NCBI RefSeq assembly: GCF_029024945.1
Contig: NZ_CP118976.1
Location: forward strand, 1,488,001 to 1,552,000
DNA from: Staphylococcus succinus
Lineage (GTDB): Bacteria > Bacillota > Bacilli > Staphylococcales > Staphylococcaceae
Length of the DNA stretch: 64,000 bases
Direction of reading: 5' to 3'
The notes below the pieces were generated by a model. That model was not told the DNA's origin and made no database searches. It was given only the letters and a program-made list of their open reading frames with translations. How positions within the stretch are numbered: position 1 is the stretch's first letter; the number at the start of each line of letters is the position of its first letter. This document shows positions 46,501 to 54,566 of this stretch, in pieces. The translations under genes were made by a program, and so were the position numbers.

Positions 46501-46593
46501 CTAGCGATTTCTACTATTTAAGAATAACGTTAAAATGACTGACCCTAATATTAGTATAGTACAATTTAATGTACCACAACTATATATTACCAC
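46501..46593 (-). CDS. Fst/PepA1-like type I toxin peptide candidate
   Basis: 30 aa from GTG 46593: MVIYSCGTLNCTILILGSVI then LTLFLNSRNR. The hydrophobic core and the ending LTLF-LNSRNR resemble the G-x-x-x-x-x-F-x-x-W-L-x-x-R-N pattern of Fst-family toxins, without the W. AAGG is 8 nt upstream. Hairpins on both strands (46432-46456 minus; 46688-46710 plus) could belong to toxin mRNA and antisense RNA. Tentative. Confidence 0.35.
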   Translation of the reverse strand: MVIYSCGTLNCTILILGSVILTLFLNSRNR

Positions 46594-46680
46594 TCGTTAA
46601 ACCTTATAAACATTCATATCGACAAAATATATAAAAGTATTATAATAGAAGTGTGCATTGGGTATTAATGTATATGCAAA

Positions 46681-46960
46681 AAAATAACCACTCCGAAGAG
46701 TGGTTATATCTGGAGTAAGTCTGAATACACACCCTAAGGCGTACATTAGACCCACTCTATTGTCATCACCCTAGGGTGCGCTTTGTAATATTATAATAGT
46801 TCACAATAAAAGTAAAGCATAAACTTATTGCGGTCAAAAAGATTCGCCCAACTGATAAAGAAAATAGAACAAGCTCATGACCGTGCCTGCTCTGTATAGT
46901 ATAATATCTGATTTAATTCTATAGTAAAAGCGTCCCTCATTAGGGACGCTTTTCATTCGA
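46681..46960 (+). ncRNA. Region of stacked hairpins, possible small RNAs
   Basis: Plus strand: AACCACTC/GAGTGGTT (46688-46710), ACACCCTA/TAGGGTG (46732-46780, long loop) and AAAGCGTCCCT/AGGGACGCTTTT (46928-46954, ends in T). Promoter-like TATAAT occurs at about 46899-46906. No gene fits; it looks like sRNA or antitoxin territory. Confidence 0.35.
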
Positions 46961-46981
46961 GGTAGTAACACCATTTAGGAG

Positions 46982-47188
46982 TTAACAATAATTGGAATAT
47001 ATATAAAGTGCTCTTTTTACATATTCAATTGTACAACCTTCTAAACGTTGTTTACGAAAATATCTCAAAATTTTATCAACTGATTCTTCATCCATAGGAA
47101 ATCCAACGTCTTGGTTTATCCAATTTGCTATCTCTCCTAAAGGTGTATCATCACCTGAATAATCTTGTATAAATTCATAAAAACTCAA
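46982..47188 (-). CDS. YozE family SAM-like protein
   Basis: 68 aa from a TTG start (AGAGGTGG 6-9 nt upstream). SFYEFIQDYSGDDTPLGEIA and FPMDEESVDKILRYFRKQ match the YozE_SAM_like family, small helical proteins of unknown role. The DDTPLGELA-type motif is diagnostic. Complete length for the family. Confidence 0.8.
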   Translation of the reverse strand: MSFYEFIQDYSGDDTPLGEIANWINQDVGFPMDEESVDKILRYFRKQRLEGCTIEYVKRALYIYSNYC

Positions 47189-47448
47189 AAATCCACCTCT
47201 TTTTAATGAGCCATACGAATTGTATTATTTTTTAACATTTTACGCAATAAATAAAAAACATACTCCTAAGAGTGGCTTTAATAAAATATAGAAACAAAAT
47301 ACTTTTATAATAGTACTATCTTAAATTAGAGTTATGTCTTGAATAAATGAATTCTTGATATTTAATTCAGAAATACAAATATGGGATAATATACTCATTT
47401 GAAAGTAAGATGATATAATTATATATTATTTCATATAACAACGTAAAT

Positions 47449-47634
47449 TTATGTAAATAGCCTAATACATAATAAAGTTATTATTAAAATTACAGTTACT
47501 ATTATACAAACGTCTAATACGCTTTCTCCTTCCTTTTTACCCTTTTTAATTTGGTTAACATGCATTACCACGGTTGCTATAAAAAATAACGTTATCAATA
47601 TCAATAGTATAATTTCAATTAAGATTATAGTCAT
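47449..47634 (-). CDS. Small membrane protein (two TM)
   Basis: 61 aa, segments at about 3-23 and 42-59, basic loop NQIKKGKKEGES. AAGGGGATAGCTAT precedes the ATG. No family recognised. Confidence 0.6.
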   Translation of the reverse strand: MTIILIEIILLILITLFFIATVVMHVNQIKKGKKEGESVLDVCIIVTVILIITLLCIRLFT

Positions 47635-47765
47635 ATAGCTATCCCCTTTAGATTATATTTGATTAATATCTATATACCCATTAATACGATAGTCAATTTA
47701 TTAACGTTATAAATGTTTTTGTTTACTTTATGATGTCGCGGGAAATTTTAATATGAGGTGATAAT

Positions 47766-48170
47766 ATGTTGCCAAAATGGCTTAGTCAGTTTGGAATTAA
47801 TGATTTAAAAATTAATACTGTAGTAGATAATAACTCCTTTTACGTTAATGGTAAGTTACATGGGAGTATACTCATTGAAGGAGACAACTCATCAGAAGAA
47901 ATATATAATATAAAATTAGAAGTCATAGAAAAAATTGAAAATCATGACCCTACAAGTGATTTTAAAGTACTCGATAATATCTTATACACTTATGAGATTA
48001 AAGATAAGTTCACTGTTCAAGCTAATGAAAAAATTAGCCGCAAATTTTCAGTAGCCCTACCATTAGAAAATATAAAAGGTAAGCCTGATCAAATAACTAT
48101 AAGGACACATATATATTTAGCAAATGCAGTTGACAATTATGACGAAGATCAAATTGATGTAATATATTAG
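47766..48170 (+). CDS. Spo0M-like arrestin-fold protein
   Basis: 134 aa. The N-terminal GINDLKINTVVDNNSFYVNG, KLHGSILIEG and EEIYNIKLEVIEK follow the Spo0M pattern (beta-sandwich arrestin fold). About half the length of B. subtilis Spo0M (258 aa), so only the N-terminal domain is kept; short versions exist in staphylococci. GAGGTGATAAT precedes the ATG. Role unclear in non-sporulating cells. Confidence 0.75.
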   Translation: MLPKWLSQFGINDLKINTVVDNNSFYVNGKLHGSILIEGDNSSEEIYNIKLEVIEKIENHDPTSDFKVLDNILYTYEIKDKFTVQANEKISRKFSVALPLENIKGKPDQITIRTHIYLANAVDNYDEDQIDVIY

Positions 48171-48194
48171 CTTATTTATATTTCATTCTAAACA

Positions 48195-48231
48195 AAAATT
48201 GGGTGATAGTATATGATCACCCGATTTTTTA
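48195..48231. terminator. Terminator after the Spo0M-like gene
   Basis: AAATTGGGTGAT and ATCACCCGATTT form a stem followed by T; usable from both sides. Confidence 0.8.
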
Positions 48232-48233
48232 AT

Positions 48234-48590
48234 TTAAATATTTTCTAGAGGTAAATTCATACCTTTCCAGCCTTCTAAAGCGCCAGCTAACTCATATGCC
48301 TCATACCCATGTTTGTATAGTTCTAATAATACAACTTTCCCTAAAATGGTACCACCAGTCCAATCATACACTACATATATTTTATCTTTTGATAAATCAT
48401 CTAAATAATCGTTCAAATTTTTAGCTGGTATTTCAATAGCATTTTTAATTTTATCTTTTTTAATGTGTTTTGGAGCATTTCGAACATCAATAATTGTATA
48501 TTTTCCTTCACCAGTTTCAATATCTTTCATTACTTCATGATGATTTATATATAAACTTAAAAATGTTTCTAGGAATTCTACTTTATTCAT
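48234..48590 (-). CDS. Rhodanese-like domain protein lacking the catalytic Cys
   Basis: 118 aa single rhodanese domain: IIDVRNAPKHIKKDKIKNAI (about residues 31-50) and GYEAYELAGALEGWKGMNLP (about 94-113). The active-site loop reads VYDWTGGTILGK where active rhodaneses have VYCxxGxRS/VYCWGPGCN; the Cys is Asp, and no Cys exists in the protein. It should not transfer sulfane sulfur. Start overlaps the stop of the MarR gene (TATGA), so the two are coupled. Confidence 0.85.
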   Translation of the reverse strand: MNKVEFLETFLSLYINHHEVMKDIETGEGKYTIIDVRNAPKHIKKDKIKNAIEIPAKNLNDYLDDLSKDKIYVVYDWTGGTILGKVVLLELYKHGYEAYELAGALEGWKGMNLPLENI

Positions 48591-49102
48591 AATAGTTCAT
48601 CCTTTTCTAAATGATTTTTGAGCTTGTTGGATAACATATAAAATTGTTCTTTTTCTTCTTCACTAAATACTTCAAAAACTTTTGAAACTAAATCATAATT
48701 AAAAGGTAAAAATCTTTTTAACAACTTTGAACCCTCAGTAGTCAATTGGACATAATTCGTACGTTTATCATTTGGCAAAACTTTCCTTCTAATTAAATTT
48801 CTTTTTTCCATCCCTTTTATTATGCCAGTAATCGTCGATTTTTTACTTCCTAATTTTTCTGCTAAATCAGATGGTGCTAATGTCATATCTTTTTCATATG
48901 TTAATAGCATCATTATTGAAAATTTTGCTTCAGTTAAATCATATTTTTGTAAAAGTGAATCATATTTATCTTTCATTAAACAGTAAGACTTATGAATTTC
49001 TAAATAGAGTAAAACATCAATTATGTTTAAATTATCATAATCTTTTTTCAACGCTTTTAATTTAGCTAATGTAGGACTATCAAACAAATATATATCTTCC
49101 AA
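48587..49102 (-). CDS. MarR family transcriptional regulator
   Basis: 171 aa winged helix: LTEAKFSIMMLLTYEKDMTLAPSDLAEKLGSKKSTITGIIKGMEKRNLIRR (split) and wing VLPNDKRTNYVQLTTEG. TTG start with GGGGAGG 8 nt upstream. A 24-bp perfect palindrome lies 17 bp upstream. Operon with the rhodanese-fold gene; no Cys pair is visible in the regulator, so redox sensing is not evident. Confidence 0.88.
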   Translation of the reverse strand: MEDIYLFDSPTLAKLKALKKDYDNLNIIDVLLYLEIHKSYCLMKDKYDSLLQKYDLTEAKFSIMMLLTYEKDMTLAPSDLAEKLGSKKSTITGIIKGMEKRNLIRRKVLPNDKRTNYVQLTTEGSKLLKRFLPFNYDLVSKVFEVFSEEEKEQFYMLSNKLKNHLEKDELL

Positions 49103-49118
49103 AAGATGACCTCCCCAA

Positions 49119-49142
49119 ATATAGTTAGGCGCCTAACTATAT
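49119..49142. promoter_or_regulatory. MarR operator, 24-bp perfect palindrome
   Basis: The half site ATATAGTTAGGC is followed at once by its exact complement. TAGTTAG/CTAACTA arms are typical MarR-family boxes. It lies 17 bp upstream of the MarR start and overlaps its probable promoter. Confidence 0.85.
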
Positions 49143-49218
49143 TAAAGTTATCATACCTTATCTATTTTTTCAATACAACTATCTATTCAAATTCCATATG
49201 TTTCGAAATTTTAAATAT

Positions 49219-49260
49219 AAAAAATCAGAGGGTATTTATTAGTGTAATATCCTCTGATTT
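49219..49260. terminator. Terminator after the lipoprotein gene
   Basis: AAATCAGAGG (49222-49231) pairs with CCTCTGATTT (49251-49260), with A/T runs outside; ends the minus-strand gene at 49304. Confidence 0.75.
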
Positions 49261-49303
49261 ATAGCGTTTAATTTCTTTTATTCTAATATTCCCATATTTA
49301 ACT

Positions 49304-49921
49304 CTAGTTTGTATATTGGATATTTTGGGCTACTTCACCTACATCTTGATTATCCGATGGCTCAACATAAATTGTTTCTATATTCTCTTCAATAACCTTT
49401 TTAGTAACTTCTGCCATATGACTGTAATCACTAACTTGAGGACTTTCCCATTTATATGGCACATTTTTATATAAGTTAATTGTGCCATCTCCATTACTAC
49501 TATAAGTTATAGAACCAATTGCGCTATGAGAAGATGCTATTGTAGTCACATCCTCTTTATAAACAGCGCTATCTTTTGCTTGAGGGTTGACTTTTGAACC
49601 TTTCGCTATCTTGTTAATATAGATTGGCATAGTCGGGTCTACATTATAATTAGACACACGTAATTGATACCATATACGTGCATATTCGATTTCTTTAGTA
49701 CTAAAATAATTTAAATAATCCTCTTTCTTCCCCTCTTTAGAAATACCCTTCTCTTCAGTTTTTTTATTCTCATTAATTGAATTTTTGGCATTACTAGCAT
49801 TACTCGTCTTTTCATCTTCTTGATTATTATAGTTGTTGTTTTCCTTAGTATGATTATCATTACAGCCAGAAAGTCCTATGGCTATTAAAAAGACTATTAA
49901 CACAATGAATATTTTTTTCAT
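49304..49921 (-). CDS. Lipoprotein of unknown function
   Basis: 205 aa. Signal peptide with lipobox IGLSGC (Cys at about residue 20), an Asn/Lys/Glu-rich linker to about residue 62, then a folded domain beginning DYLNYFSTKEIEYARIWYQL and containing YSSNGDGTINLYKNVPYKWE. The EIEYARIW motif recurs in small lipoproteins of Firmicutes, without known role. ATG at 49921 chosen because GGAAGAAATGAA precedes it. Confidence 0.75.
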   Translation of the reverse strand: MKKIFIVLIVFLIAIGLSGCNDNHTKENNNYNNQEDEKTSNASNAKNSINENKKTEEKGISKEGKKEDYLNYFSTKEIEYARIWYQLRVSNYNVDPTMPIYINKIAKGSKVNPQAKDSAVYKEDVTTIASSHSAIGSITYSSNGDGTINLYKNVPYKWESPQVSDYSHMAEVTKKVIEENIETIYVEPSDNQDVGEVAQNIQYTN

Positions 49922-50276
49922 TTCATTTCTTCCTTTCATTTTTTAAATCAAATAGAAATTCAGTAATTTTAATAAATTAGTAACTTATATGTATTTTACA
50001 TCATAAAACCTATTATACTATAGTGCGCAATTCATATTTAGACTATCTATTAACTGATCGTTTTATACTTAATTATATTTATTTTCTCCTAACTACTTTT
50101 TTATTCAAATCATTGTTATATTATGCCTTATATAATGTATCTAAACATTTTTCCAAAATGAAAAATTGTGTCTAACAATTCAATAAATAAAAAGCCCTCC
50201 TAAAAATTTCCACTTTTTAAGTGTCTACTTTTAGCAGAGCTTGATAAAATTACATACTTCTTTTTTATTCATTATA
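49922..50276. other. Intergenic region
   Basis: No gene. It contains the lipoprotein promoter region and, at about 50192-50240, a hairpin whose minus-strand arms end in AGGAGGGCTTTTT; the latter may terminate the sugar operon. Confidence 0.45.
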
Positions 50277-51536
50277 TTAACTCATATCTCTCACTTTTTC
50301 TTTGGTAATTGTTAAATCAGATAGTGCTTTATCACTCTTCATCAACAGCGTTCCAATACAAACTAAAATAATGATAGTAACTGACATAATTAAATAGGTA
50401 TTTTGAAAACCTATTTCTACATACAATTTACCCATTACTACAGAAAAGAATGCTACTCCAAGTTGTTTTGCAACGTTGAAAGCAAGCATATAAATTGTTG
50501 CTGAAAGCCTTATATCAAATATACTCACTATATATTTCATTATCGATATGAGCATTAATGGCATTTCTATAGCTGCTAATAGTTTAAAGAAAGATAACAA
50601 CCAAATCTCATCTGTAAAAGCAGTACCTACCACTCTTACAAACAATACAAGACCATATAAAAACAAACCATTTTTTGATCCGATTTTATTTATAATCCAT
50701 GGCATGATGACCATTACGCCTGCTTCAATGAATATTTGTGTTGAAGTAAGTCTACTAAATAGTGATTCTCCAGTTCTACTGTCAGGGAAAAATTGCACAA
50801 AGTAATTAGGAAACTGTTGATCAAATACATCATATAAACTTGCACTACCAATAATTAATAAACAAAGTCCCCAAAAACTTTTATTTTTGAATAGCTCAAA
50901 GATGCTTTCTTTATTTACATTTGGTTTCTCATTTTGACTATCATCCTTTTTTTGATAGTCGGATTTTTTCACTTTAATACTCCAAAGTAATATACCTAGT
51001 AACAAAGCTGATATAGAACATATCCAAAAAATACTATTGGCATTATGAACAAACATTATGCCCCCAGTAAAAGCAAAAGCACCACCTGCTAATGACCCAA
51101 ATAGCCTTGTATGACCGTATTCAAATCCATTAGCTCTACTTGATTTTTCACAATATGACTCTACAACCCCAACGCCACTGTATAGGCATAAGCTTATAAA
51201 AGAACCACCAATGATACTACCTAAAAATACATTTAATTCTAGCAACGGTATAAATGCATATTCGAAAAAAGGACCAATAAAAAGTAGGCACAAAATGACA
51301 AAAGCAAACAAATATTTTTTTAATCCTAATTTATCTTGAATTATGCCGTAAATTGGCTCTAATATTATCGCAACGATAGACATAGTAGCAAAAACAATAC
51401 CAGCTTCAGCTGTATCTAAATTTGCCTCCTTATTTAACCATAATGGTAAAAAAGTTATTATCAATGTCCATATTGCAAAATAAAAAAAGTTCACACCTCC
51501 AAAGCGCCAAAATACACTACTTTTAATATTAATCAT
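50277..51536 (-). CDS. MFS oligosaccharide:H+ symporter
   Basis: 419 aa, 12 TM, of the LacY-like oligosaccharide symporter group (FFYFAIWTLIITFLPLWL in TM1; GFEYGHTRLFGSLAGGAFAF corresponds to the family's R-x-x-G-S-x-G motif). Start at 51536 with GGAGGATGATAGCG. It overlaps the end of the GH43 gene by 8 nt, so the pair imports and cleaves a plant oligosaccharide, probably arabinose- or xylose-containing. Confidence 0.85.
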   Translation of the reverse strand: MINIKSSVFWRFGGVNFFYFAIWTLIITFLPLWLNKEANLDTAEAGIVFATMSIVAIILEPIYGIIQDKLGLKKYLFAFVILCLLFIGPFFEYAFIPLLELNVFLGSIIGGSFISLCLYSGVGVVESYCEKSSRANGFEYGHTRLFGSLAGGAFAFTGGIMFVHNANSIFWICSISALLLGILLWSIKVKKSDYQKKDDSQNEKPNVNKESIFELFKNKSFWGLCLLIIGSASLYDVFDQQFPNYFVQFFPDSRTGESLFSRLTSTQIFIEAGVMVIMPWIINKIGSKNGLFLYGLVLFVRVVGTAFTDEIWLLSFFKLLAAIEMPLMLISIMKYIVSIFDIRLSATIYMLAFNVAKQLGVAFFSVVMGKLYVEIGFQNTYLIMSVTIIILVCIGTLLMKSDKALSDLTITKEKVRDMS

Positions 51537-52524
51537 CGCTATCATCCTCCAATATTCGTGGCGAATTTGGAGTCCATCGTTCATCTGGCACAGGTTCGCC
51601 CAATATTGGCATACCGATATTATCCCATTCTATAACTTGTGCTCTTGCGTGACGATTCGGATCATATAGCGGATCGCCTTCAATGGTTTGATAATTTCTA
51701 GCGTGATAGACAATAATATCTTGATTTTCATCTTCTGAGACAGTAAAAGAATTATGCCCAGGTCCATATTGTGCATTAACGTTACTACTTTTAAAAATAG
51801 GTTGGCTCACTTTAGACCACGAGCTAGAATCTAATAAATCACTAGTGATATCAGCATATAATAAGCCTACACAATATTCTATCCCTGTTGCACTTGCTGA
51901 ATAGGTTAAATAAATATAATTTTCTTTTATTAGAACGGCTGGTCCTTCATTCACTAAAAAGCCTTGTTTTTCCCAATCATATTCAGGATAAGTTAGCATA
52001 GTTATTTCGCCTTCTAAAGTCCAAGGATTTTTCATCTTTGAAATATAAATATTTGAATGACCTGGAATTTCAAAGTCTTGCTGTGCCCAAACATAATATA
52101 AAGTGTCATTTAAACAAAATATTGTAGCATCTAAGGCAAATGAATCCCAACCTGTCTCTATTTGTCCTTTATCTACCCAATTATCAGACAAAGGATCATC
52201 AGAGTTATTTTCTAATACATACATCCTATGATTAAATGTATCATCTTCAATTTTTTCATTAGGCGCTGCTGCATAATATATATACCATTTACCCTTAATT
52301 TTATGGATTTCAGGTGCCCAAATTAAATGGCTTTGTCCCCCTTTGTCATGTTTTTCCCATATTACATGTTCTTTGGCATCGTATAGACCGTTTATCGTAT
52401 CAGATATTCTCAATATAATTCTATCGTATTTAGGATGTGAACCTGTAAAAATATAATTTCCCTTATCTTTGTAAATAAAAGGATCCGCCCTTTGTAATAC
52501 GATAGGATTGCTAATATTAACCAT
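51529..52524 (-). CDS. Glycoside hydrolase family 43 (arabinosidase/xylosidase type)
   Basis: 331 aa five-blade beta-propeller. Catalytic residues: Asp in ADPFIYKDKGNYIF (general base), Asp in FALDATIF (pKa modulator) and Glu in LVNEGPAVL (acid). APEIHKIKGKWYIYYAA and YGPGHNSF are family landmarks. No signal peptide, so it acts on imported oligosaccharides. ATG 52524 with GGGGGAG upstream. Substrate (arabinan or xylan fragments) is inferred; AraR-like boxes upstream favour arabinose. Confidence 0.9.
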   Translation of the reverse strand: MVNISNPIVLQRADPFIYKDKGNYIFTGSHPKYDRIILRISDTINGLYDAKEHVIWEKHDKGGQSHLIWAPEIHKIKGKWYIYYAAAPNEKIEDDTFNHRMYVLENNSDDPLSDNWVDKGQIETGWDSFALDATIFCLNDTLYYVWAQQDFEIPGHSNIYISKMKNPWTLEGEITMLTYPEYDWEKQGFLVNEGPAVLIKENYIYLTYSASATGIEYCVGLLYADITSDLLDSSSWSKVSQPIFKSSNVNAQYGPGHNSFTVSEDENQDIIVYHARNYQTIEGDPLYDPNRHARAQVIEWDNIGMPILGEPVPDERWTPNSPRILEDDSDD

Positions 52525-52540
52525 AAAACTCCCCCTCGAT

Positions 52541-52564
52541 ATTTTTGAAAACGTTTTCAAAAAT
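52541..52564. promoter_or_regulatory. cre-like 24-bp perfect palindrome
   Basis: The half site ATTTTTGAAAAC is followed by its exact complement; the core TGAAAACGTTTTCA fits the CcpA cre consensus. It lies just downstream of the -10, where CcpA or a LacI-type repressor would block transcription. Confidence 0.75.
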
Positions 52565-52565
52565 A

Positions 52566-52594
52566 ACTATAAAATATTTGTCCGTACATGTCAA
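52566..52594 (-). promoter_or_regulatory. Promoter of the GH43-MFS operon
   Basis: TTGACA (52589-52594, minus strand), 17-nt spacer, TATAGT (52566-52571): a near-consensus sigma-A promoter feeding the GH43 gene. Confidence 0.8.
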
Positions 52595-52621
52595 ATTAAT
52601 TACAAATACGTCCGTATAAAT
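52576..52621. promoter_or_regulatory. Two AraR-like operator boxes
   Basis: ATTTGTCCGTACATGT (52576-52591) and ATACGTCCGTATAAAT (52606-52621) share the ATTTGTNCGTACAAAT-like pattern of Bacillus AraR sites. Centres are 30 bp apart, in helical phase; the first overlaps the promoter spacer and -35, the second lies just upstream. Arabinose induction is inferred. Confidence 0.55.
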
Positions 52622-52773
52622 TATAAAAACGCAATATTCAATGTATCATTGGAACCGTTTTAAAAAGCTAAATTCTCTTCACCTATGTAACACAAGTCAT
52701 ATTTTGTTTTACTGTAAGTTTTATCGGGTGGTTATCCAAATCATGCTTGTAACAAGTGCTTATGTTGAATATT

Positions 52774-52983
52774 CTATATAAAAATCTTATTAATAGGCAT
52801 AAAAATACACTTCTTTAACGTAAGGCACTTTTTACATTCAAAGTGTTTACTTTTAAAGAAGTGTAGTGTTTCATATTTATTGTATTTCTCTTGAGTAGGA
52901 TTAGTTGGGAGATTATATATAACTGTATTCAACGAATGGATGATTGCTATAACACTTATAAAACAAATTAATATTTTTTTCAT
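52774..52983 (-). CDS. Small secreted or membrane-anchored peptide
   Basis: 69 aa with a signal-like N-terminus MKKILICFISVIAIIHSL, then a Lys/Cys-rich tail (ECKKCLTLKKC). CAAGGAGATAGAATT precedes the ATG. It lies 60 bp downstream of the bacteriocin-like gene on the same strand, so may be an accessory factor; the tail could be a frameshifted or degenerate end. Confidence 0.45.
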   Translation of the reverse strand: MKKILICFISVIAIIHSLNTVIYNLPTNPTQEKYNKYETLHFFKSKHFECKKCLTLKKCIFMPINKIFI

Positions 52984-53045
52984 AATTCTATCTCCTTGAA
53001 GAAAAAGGAATACAAATCATACATTGTATTCCTTTTCTAACCTGT

Positions 53046-53384
53046 TTAGTAGCAAGCTGAATAACCAGCTGATGCACCTTGTTTTCTACCTGTACCTTTA
53101 CCTACATGTTTCTTAGCTGTAGCACGTGATTTTTTAATGCCAGCTTTAGCAGCATCATAAAGTGCCCCTCCACCAAGAGCGGATACAGCCCACCTTGCTG
53201 CAGCAGCTAAATTTCTTGGCTCAGTATTATTTGAAACATCATATGTTTCTTTACTTTCTAAGTTATTAGTTTGGAAAGCTTTTAAATCATTAGAACTACT
53301 TGCATTAACTTGTAAAAGTATACCTATTTCCACAACACAAAAAATATAAATTATTATTCTTTTTTTATAAAAATGAAACCCCCT
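53046..53384 (-). pseudogene. Bacteriocin-like precursor with a lost start codon
   Basis: From GTG 53333 the frame runs 95 codons to 53046, but codons upstream of it encode a typical signal peptide (KKRIIIYIFCVVEIGILLQV then NA), preceded by a ribosome binding site AAAGGGGG. At the expected start the sequence is TTTTTATAAAAAAAGA, where one added G would give ATGAAAAAAAGA with 10-nt spacing. The mature part is cationic and Gly/Ala rich: ARWAVSALGGGALYDAAKAG then KKSRATAKKHVGKGTGRKQG. It resembles secreted bacteriocins, but no named family is recognised. A sequencing error is the alternative. Confidence 0.55.
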
Positions 53385-53421
53385 TTATTTTTACGCAAAA
53401 TTACAACGGAGATGATACATT

Positions 53422-53607
53422 TTGAAGAAATTAATTTATAACGCTGTTTTATTAATTTTATTTATAAGAAGTATATTTGTTATAGTTGAATGGGCAAATG
53501 GAAATAGTGACGTTCCCTCTATAGTCATATTTATTTATTTTTTTATTTTATGTGTTGTATTAGTAATATTTATTCATTATGTAATCAAAAAATTCATTAA
53601 TAAATGA
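53422..53607 (+). CDS. Small membrane protein (two TM), possible immunity protein
   Basis: 61 aa from TTG 53422 (GGAGATGATACATT upstream). Segments at about 3-22 and 30-55, basic end KKFINK. Divergent from the bacteriocin-like gene with only about 40 bp between, the layout of many immunity genes; that role is inference. Confidence 0.55.
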   Translation: MKKLIYNAVLLILFIRSIFVIVEWANGNSDVPSIVIFIYFFILCVVLVIFIHYVIKKFINK

Positions 53608-53679
53608 AATTAAGTAAACATTCATTATTCCTGAATTGAATACTGCACAAATAAAATTAACTAAAAAAGAAGCAATATT

Positions 53680-53853
53680 GTGAGATATATCAACAAGGCC
53701 ACAAGTGTCACAAATGATTTTCCACCCCTTCCTGATAAAGGGGCTAATACTATAAACCAATGGGATATTGATAAGCTAAAATACAAGAAAACAAACCCTT
53801 TACCTTTCTATAAGAATGAAGCCCAAATTGCCATAATGGTAAAGGAATTTTAG
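53680..53853 (+). pseudogene. Gene fragment of unknown origin
   Basis: 57-codon frame from GTG: VRYINKATSVTNDFPPLPDK then GANTINQWDIDKLKYKKTNP and PFYKNEAQIAIMVKEF. Composition is protein-like (several W, P, Y), but there is no ribosome binding site. It ends 16 bp before a terminator hairpin. Looks like the C-terminal remnant of a larger protein I cannot name. Confidence 0.35.
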
Positions 53854-53868
53854 ATATCTCAAATTAAA

Positions 53869-53890
53869 AGAGCCTCAATTAGAGGCTCTT
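53869..53890. terminator. Hairpin terminator
   Basis: AAGAGCCTC and GAGGCTCTT with a 4-5-nt loop, followed by TAAT; ends the unknown gene fragment. Confidence 0.65.
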
Positions 53891-53969
53891 AATCAATAAT
53901 TATACTAATTCTTTCAAATTCTAATTAATATTTTGGATTTCCCAGTACTGTTCAACCAATGGTATCTTA

Positions 53970-54275
53970 GTGAGGACTTCATCTTTAAAAGTAGGCTTAT
54001 ATATAAATAAGGAATATATAGAGAATTATGATAACTTACCATTATTAATTAGCTCTGATAAAAAATGTCCTTTGAGAAGGTTGTCATTAGATATATTACC
54101 TGACAAAAATTTCATTGAATTAGATTCATTAGAAGCCATTATCAATATAGTTCAAAATGGTGAAGGTATAGCAATTTTACCTCCTGATCTTACTTCTGAT
54201 AGCTCCACTAATAATATAAAAGTCGATTTTAAATCTATACCTTATTACGAATATGCATTTAATAAGCGTACATAA
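53970..54275 (+). pseudogene. LysR-type regulator remnant (C-terminal substrate domain)
   Basis: 101 aa, lacking the N-terminal HTH. DSLEAIINIVQNGEGIAILPPDL is the conserved C-terminal element of LysR substrate-binding domains. Upstream bases give no continuing frame, so most of the gene has been deleted. Terminator follows. Confidence 0.65.
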
Positions 54276-54277
54276 AA

Positions 54278-54318
54278 CATAAAGCTACAACGTTATACAA
54301 ATCGTTGTAGCTTTATGT
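54278..54318. terminator. Terminator after LysR remnant
   Basis: ACATAAAGCTACAACG pairs perfectly with CGTTGTAGCTTTATGT; a 9-nt loop. Confidence 0.85.
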
Positions 54319-54566
54319 TAATTTCTTTATTTATTTTTGTATTCTATCTTTTTGTACACCTTCCATTATTCTGATAAAAATGAAAGCATAAATCACTTTT
54401 TAATTATAACGAGTAGTAATGAAGATTTTAACATTAACTCAAAAGCTAATTTTTGTTTATTATCTACTTAGAAATATTATTTTTATTCAATAAGTAGTCC
54501 TTATGCTTCACCTTCTTTTCAAATGAAGGGCTACGCATTTCTCCATACATTTATTGTATATTGAAT

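Noticed and set aside
53560..53760. 66-codon minus-strand frame
   Set aside because: Overlaps the end of the two-TM gene on the other strand and lacks a ribosome binding site.
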